Shown here piece by piece: positions 60,434 to 64,000 of a DNA stretch of 64,000 bases (the first letter of the stretch is position 1; each line of letters begins with the position of its first letter). This DNA comes from Wolinella sp052170135 (GTDB taxonomy: Bacteria > Campylobacterota > Campylobacteria > Campylobacterales > Helicobacteraceae). A program made the position numbers and the translations under genes. The stretch covers positions 83,500 through 147,499 of the forward strand of contig JBQNBC010000003.1 in NCBI GenBank assembly GCA_052170135.1, given 5' to 3'. Below the pieces are notes generated by a model, which was given only the letters and a program-made list of their open reading frames with translations, was not told where the DNA came from and made no database searches.

Positions 60434-62827
60434 ATGGATGAAATGCAAGAAATAATGGAAGACTTCTTAATTGAAGCTTTTGAGATGATTGAGCAGCTAG
60501 ATCAGGACTTAGTCGAGCTAGAGAGTAATCCAGGGGATTTGGATCTATTAAATAGAATCTTCCGTGTTGCACACACCATCAAGGGTTCTAGCTCGTTTTT
60601 GAACTTTAGTGTGCTAACACGCCTGACACATCATATGGAGGATGTATTAAACAAAGCGCGTCATAGCGAGCTAGACCTTACACCTGATGTAATGGATGTA
60701 GTACTCGAATCTATTGACCTTATGAAGGCTCTATTGTCAGCTATTAGGGATACGGGTGGCGATTCTAATAGCGGGATTTCCATTGATAAAATTGTCCAAA
60801 AGCTTGATGCAATTTCAAAAGGACAAGATGCTCCAGATGGCGATACAGCTCCTGCTACTCCTGTTGCCGTTGCACCTGTTGCGGAAGAGGAAGAAGAGGA
60901 AGAACTTGACTATGCAAATATGAGTCCAGAGGAGATTGAGGGAGAGATTGAGCGACTTCTACAAAAGCGACAGGATGAGGATAAAAAGCGCAGAGAAGAG
61001 AAGCGTGCCAGGGGTGAGCTAGACCCTATTCAAGCCCCAACTAGCATAGATGGCGATACCCCTATTGTCGCAGCACCTGAAGCAAAACCAGCACCTGCTC
61101 CAAAACCAGCTGCTACTACAAGGTCTGCTACTGATAAGCCAAAAGCTGATGAGAACACAGCAGCTAAAGCTCCGGCGACTTCCATGGAGCAGACTATTCG
61201 TGTTGATGTTAAACGTCTTGACCACCTTATGAATCTAATTGGTGAGCTTGTCTTAGGTAAGAATCGACTAATTAAGATTTACGATGATGTTGAGGAGCGA
61301 TACGAAGGCGAAAAGTTTCTTGAGGAGCTAAATCAGGTTGTATCATCAATTTCAATTGTTACAACAGACTTGCAGATTGCCGTTATGAAAACCAGGATGT
61401 TACCGGTCGGCAAGGTATTCAACAAATTCCCACGAATGGTACGCGACCTTTCAAGAGAACTTGGAAAGAGCATTGAGCTCGAGATAAGCGGAGAAGAAAC
61501 AGAACTGGATAAGTCTATCGTTGAGGAGATCGGTGACCCACTAGTGCATATCATCCGAAACTCATGCGATCATGGCATCGAAACGCCTGCTGATAGGGTG
61601 GCTGCTGGCAAGAGCGAAGGTGGTGTTATACAGCTAAAGGCTTACAATGAGGGCAACCACATTGTCATTGAGATTAAAGATGATGGTAAGGGCTTGAATG
61701 CCGAGATGTTGCGAGCCAAGGCTATCGAGAAAGGAATCGTGAGCGAGCGCGAAGCCGATATGATGACTGACAAAGAGGCTTTTGCTATTATCTTTAAAGC
61801 TGGATTCTCCACTGCAAAGGCCATTACCAACGTCTCTGGACGTGGTGTCGGAATGGATGTCGTTAAGACAAACATTGAGAAGCTAAACGGAATTATCGAT
61901 GTTGATAGCGAGCTTGGAAAAGGGACTACACTAAAACTAAAGATTCCGTTGACACTAGCAATTATTCAAGCGTTGCTTGTTGGCGTGCAAGAGGAGTATT
62001 ATGCGATTCCTCTAGCGTCTGTTCTTGAGACTGTGCGTGTTGGACAAGATGAAATCTATACAGTCGAAGGCAAGAGCGTGTTGCGCCTACGCGATGAAGT
62101 GCTTTCGCTTGTGCGGTTGGCAGATATTTTTGGTGTCGATTCTGTGTTTGAAAATGCCGAGGAGGCATATGTAGTTGTCATCGGACTTGCCGAGAACAAA
62201 ATTGGCGTAATTGTAGATTTCCTTATAGGCCAGGAGGAGATCGTTATAAAGTCTCTTGGCTACTATCTAAAAGGGACAGAGGGAATTGCAGGCGCAACCA
62301 TACGCGGGGATGGAAAAGTTACTTTAATTGTCGATGTTGCAGCTATGATGCAGATGGCAAAGCGTGTTAAAGTAAGTATTAATAAGCTTATTCAAGAGAC
62401 TGAGACACGCAGGGAGAAAAACTCTCCAAGTGACTATGTGATTCTTGCGGTTGATGATAGCTCTACTGATAGAGCTATCATGAAAAAATCCCTAAAGCCT
62501 CTAGGAATCACAGTTATGGAGGCTACAAATGGGCTTGAAGCACTAGATATCATAAAAGGTGGTGATAAGCATTTTGATGCAGTTTTGATTGATATTGAGA
62601 TGCCAAAAATGGACGGATATACGCTCGCAGCTGAAATCCGCAAGTATAATAAGTTTAAAAATATGCCGCTCATAGCAGTAACAAGTCGAACTAGCAAGAC
62701 TGATAGAATGCGAGGTGTAGAATCTGGAATGACAGAGTATATTACAAAACCATACTCGCCTGAATATCTGATGAATGTCGTGAAACGAAATATCAACCTA
62801 AATGTGGAGGTAGAGAGCCATGAGTAG
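60434..62827 (+). CDS. cheA: Chemotaxis histidine kinase CheA with receiver domain (CheAY)
   Basis: Product of 797 residues. The Hpt domain has phospho-His47 (VAHTIKGSSSFLN). A charged, Pro/Ala-rich linker (about 135-250, including a glutamate run EEEEEEL) stands where a P2 CheY-binding domain would be. Dimerisation and kinase domains follow (HIIRNSCDHGIE, DDGKGL, GRGVGMDVV), then a CheW-like P5 domain. The C-terminal receiver has D674-D675, D720 (IDIEMPKMDG) and K772. This CheAY form is typical of epsilonproteobacteria. Confidence 0.97.
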   Translation: MDEMQEIMEDFLIEAFEMIEQLDQDLVELESNPGDLDLLNRIFRVAHTIKGSSSFLNFSVLTRLTHHMEDVLNKARHSELDLTPDVMDVVLESIDLMKALLSAIRDTGGDSNSGISIDKIVQKLDAISKGQDAPDGDTAPATPVAVAPVAEEEEEEELDYANMSPEEIEGEIERLLQKRQDEDKKRREEKRARGELDPIQAPTSIDGDTPIVAAPEAKPAPAPKPAATTRSATDKPKADENTAAKAPATSMEQTIRVDVKRLDHLMNLIGELVLGKNRLIKIYDDVEERYEGEKFLEELNQVVSSISIVTTDLQIAVMKTRMLPVGKVFNKFPRMVRDLSRELGKSIELEISGEETELDKSIVEEIGDPLVHIIRNSCDHGIETPADRVAAGKSEGGVIQLKAYNEGNHIVIEIKDDGKGLNAEMLRAKAIEKGIVSEREADMMTDKEAFAIIFKAGFSTAKAITNVSGRGVGMDVVKTNIEKLNGIIDVDSELGKGTTLKLKIPLTLAIIQALLVGVQEEYYAIPLASVLETVRVGQDEIYTVEGKSVLRLRDEVLSLVRLADIFGVDSVFENAEEAYVVVIGLAENKIGVIVDFLIGQEEIVIKSLGYYLKGTEGIAGATIRGDGKVTLIVDVAAMMQMAKRVKVSINKLIQETETRREKNSPSDYVILAVDDSSTDRAIMKKSLKPLGITVMEATNGLEALDIIKGGDKHFDAVLIDIEMPKMDGYTLAAEIRKYNKFKNMPLIAVTSRTSKTDRMRGVESGMTEYITKPYSPEYLMNVVKRNINLNVEVESHE

Positions 62828-63308
62828 AATGGAAGAAGTTTTTAAACAACAACAACAAAGTAAGCAACCTACCACAGAGGCCGAAAGTGTCGTTCAGCTA
62901 GTTGGATTTATTGTCGGGACGGAAGAGTTCGCTGTACCGATCCTTAGCATCCAGGAGATTATTAAGCCACTAGAATACACCCGCGTACCTGGCACACCAA
63001 ATTACGTACTTGGAGTGTTTAACCTCCGTGGCAACGTTATCCCGCTCATCAACTTGCGCTTGAAGTTTGGCTTGCCAGCCGACAAGCAAAATGATGATAC
63101 TCGGTATATTGTCATTAAGCATAATGACGAAGTTGCTGGCTTTGTTATAGATCGCTTGACTGAGGCAGTGCGCATTAAGGAATCAAGCATTGATCCTACG
63201 CCAGAAACAATCAGCGAAGAAGATAATATTATTTACGGGATTGGTAAAAAAGAGGATAGACTCATTACGATTCTTAAAACTGAGGGGCTATTGAAGCGAA
63301 CATTCTAA
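62820..63308 (+). CDS. cheW: Chemotaxis adaptor CheW
   Basis: Bridges receptors and CheA. Single CheW domain: VGFIVGTEEFAVPILSIQEIIKPLEYTRVPGTPNYVLGVFNLRGNVIPLINLRLKFGL (about 26-83). 162 residues with a Gln-rich N-terminal tail. The ATG overlaps the cheA end by eight bases. Last gene of the series; a clear hairpin follows at 63361. Confidence 0.96.
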   Translation: MSRMEEVFKQQQQSKQPTTEAESVVQLVGFIVGTEEFAVPILSIQEIIKPLEYTRVPGTPNYVLGVFNLRGNVIPLINLRLKFGLPADKQNDDTRYIVIKHNDEVAGFVIDRLTEAVRIKESSIDPTPETISEEDNIIYGIGKKEDRLITILKTEGLLKRTF

Positions 63309-63360
63309 TGACTGAGTGCCTATAGCTCTAAAATTTTCTTCACTTGTATCTTAAAATTTT

Positions 63361-63388
63361 CTCACGATAGTTTTTGTGCTATCGTGAG
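63361..63388 (+). terminator. Terminator after cheW
   Basis: A 10-bp perfect stem (63361-63370 with 63379-63388), an eight-base loop rich in T, and a pyrimidine-rich tail (GCTTCTACTATT). It is preceded by two copies of TAAAATTTTCT. It ends the long plus-strand series. Confidence 0.7.
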
Positions 63389-63664
63389 GCTTCTACTATT
63401 GCTCTGTTTGTATATTGCGCCAAATTCACTTGTACTTTTGGCTGGTAAAAACCGTAAAGTATACTTCACTATAAATTTGTGTCATTTACTATCACGCACA
63501 TAAACTATATTAATATTACTTTGGATTTATTGTCTATTTATTTGTACAACAATACCATCTAAAATTACAGCCTATAAGAATCGCCTAAAAATGCGCCATT
63601 AGCGTGTTTGTAGCAAGTTTTTAAATGATAATATCTAAAAAAATTAAACATTGTTCAAAAGTGT
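63389..63664. other. AT-rich spacer without a recognisable gene
   Basis: No coding region, tRNA or structured RNA is apparent. It contains TGTCTAAA at 63662-63669 (complement of the octamer near the other S24 remnant) and several TTAAA/TTTAA stretches. It may hold promoters for the leftward remnant. Confidence 0.4.
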
Positions 63665-63862
63665 CTAAAAATTTAAAAACAAGCATTTAAAAATAATCGC
63701 TAAATGTTTAAAAGCGTTTATCCCCCCCCTTTTTTTTAGCACCTTGCCTATGATTCTTACTTCGTTTGCGCCATCCCTATCCAGCGTGTAGCTCTTGTAT
63801 TCCTTATTGACGCTAATGACCTCCAGCACGCCATTTGACGCGCACTGGAGTAGCTTCATCAT
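63665..63862 (-). pseudogene. C-terminal remnant of an S24-family repressor with A8G8 tract
   Basis: A 65-codon frame whose first 43 residues (LQCASNGVLEVISVNKEY, then VRIIGKVLKK) match the end of S24/LexA-like repressors and align with the end of the 6504 pseudogene (LLSDNEKYEP, EIIGRVV). The helix-turn-helix and catalytic Ser region are missing upstream, where an in-frame stop occurs. The coding strand reads A8 then G8. With G8 the frame runs on into an unrelated 16-residue tail, and with G7 it would end KKRGG. It is a fragment, so function is doubtful. Confidence 0.55.
63722..63737 (-). repeat. Composite C8T8 (A8G8 on minus) tract
   Basis: Eight C followed by eight T on the plus strand. 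It lies at the 3' end of the repressor remnant. The double homopolymer is a slippage-prone site. Confidence 0.85.
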
Positions 63863-64000
63863 GAAGCCCCCACCAAATCAATCACATATAGCTAATTCGC
63901 AAGAGGCATAAGCAAAAGACTTGCCAAAAACACTATCCCCTCACCGCACATAAAACGATAAAAATTTATGCTTAAAATGAGAATAGCATCACTGCTTGTA
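63863..64000. other. Non-coding right edge
   Basis: No gene is recognised. It includes TAAAATGAGAAT (63973 region), a 12-base string that also occurs twice near 6339 and 6402 beside the other repressor remnant. Confidence 0.35.

Noticed and set aside
63301..63360. Two TAAAATTTTCT copies after cheW as a regulatory repeat
   Set aside because: AT-rich and only two copies. Likely part of the terminator approach and not significant alone.
1..64000. CRISPR arrays, tRNA/rRNA genes and insertion sequences
   Set aside because: Checked the gaps by eye. No regularly spaced repeats, cloverleaf, rRNA segments or transposase frames were found.

Overview
The window reads as chromosomal DNA of a Helicobacter-like epsilonproteobacterium. 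Several blocks have gene orders I know from Helicobacter pylori: nuoN followed by a probable pflA; aspS-adk-ppa; purA-fliJ-like-motE-like; pbp2-mreD-like-engB-lptA-lptC-kdsC-rlpA-mltD-tatD-ribE-flhX; tal-rplY-pth-lptF; motA-motB; and cheV-cheA-cheW. Promoters look like the epsilonproteobacterial type (TAAAAT/TATAAT boxes with little -35) and one is a clear sigma-54 site. Unlike H. pylori, the window carries histidine (hisB, hisZ-like), arginine (short argA-like acetyltransferase, argC) and branched-chain (ilvB, ilvH) biosynthesis genes, so a more prototrophic, non-pylori species is likely. GC is about 40 percent by spot counts. No tRNA, rRNA, CRISPR array, IS element or intact prophage was seen.

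Layout: 1-1543 end of the nuo operon and the start of a probable pflA (minus). 1691-6231 aspS-adk-ygiW-like-lipoprotein-ppa and rnhB (plus); the lipoprotein is switched off by a G8 tract. 6232-7360 holds a decayed S24-type phage repressor. 7361-22912 is a long minus-strand series: flagellar motE/fliJ-like genes with purA and hisZ, uppS, coaBC, pseB, then a cell-wall and LPS block (pbp2 to tatD). 23253-28282 runs plus (ribE, flhX, serB, tal, rplY, pth, lptF). 28311-33062 has a DedA protein, the sigma-54-driven flgG2-flgG pair, a queuosine precursor transporter and a phosphate permease. 33296-35520 has a diguanylate cyclase and a broken pilin gene. 35709-38860 (minus) has a cheV, a 24-residue membrane peptide, ttcA and an MFS transporter. 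38921-45452 has rdgB, a giant MshQ-like secreted protein and a TonB-dependent receptor. 45552-51604 has polA divergent from ilvB-ilvH-lpxD. 51842-55456 (minus) has trmA-fliP and motA-motB. 55551-63308 (plus) is one tightly packed series, glmU-response regulator-thiS-argC-lpxH-like-cheV-cheA-cheW. 63309-64000 is AT-rich and carries a second S24 repressor remnant with an A8G8 tract.

Themes: motility and chemotaxis genes recur throughout (pflA, motA/B, motE-like, fliJ-like, fliP, flhX, flgG2/flgG, two cheV, cheA, cheW, and pseB for flagellin glycosylation) and are interleaved with envelope genes. Switchable homopolymer tracts occur in three places. The most unusual genome-scale signal is a large excess of the hexamer AGAATC/GATTCT, present in every reading frame and often as inverted pairs between genes, much as DNA uptake sequences behave in Neisseria and Haemophilus. 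The MshQ-like gene and the TonB receptor are poor in this hexamer, which suggests later acquisition.
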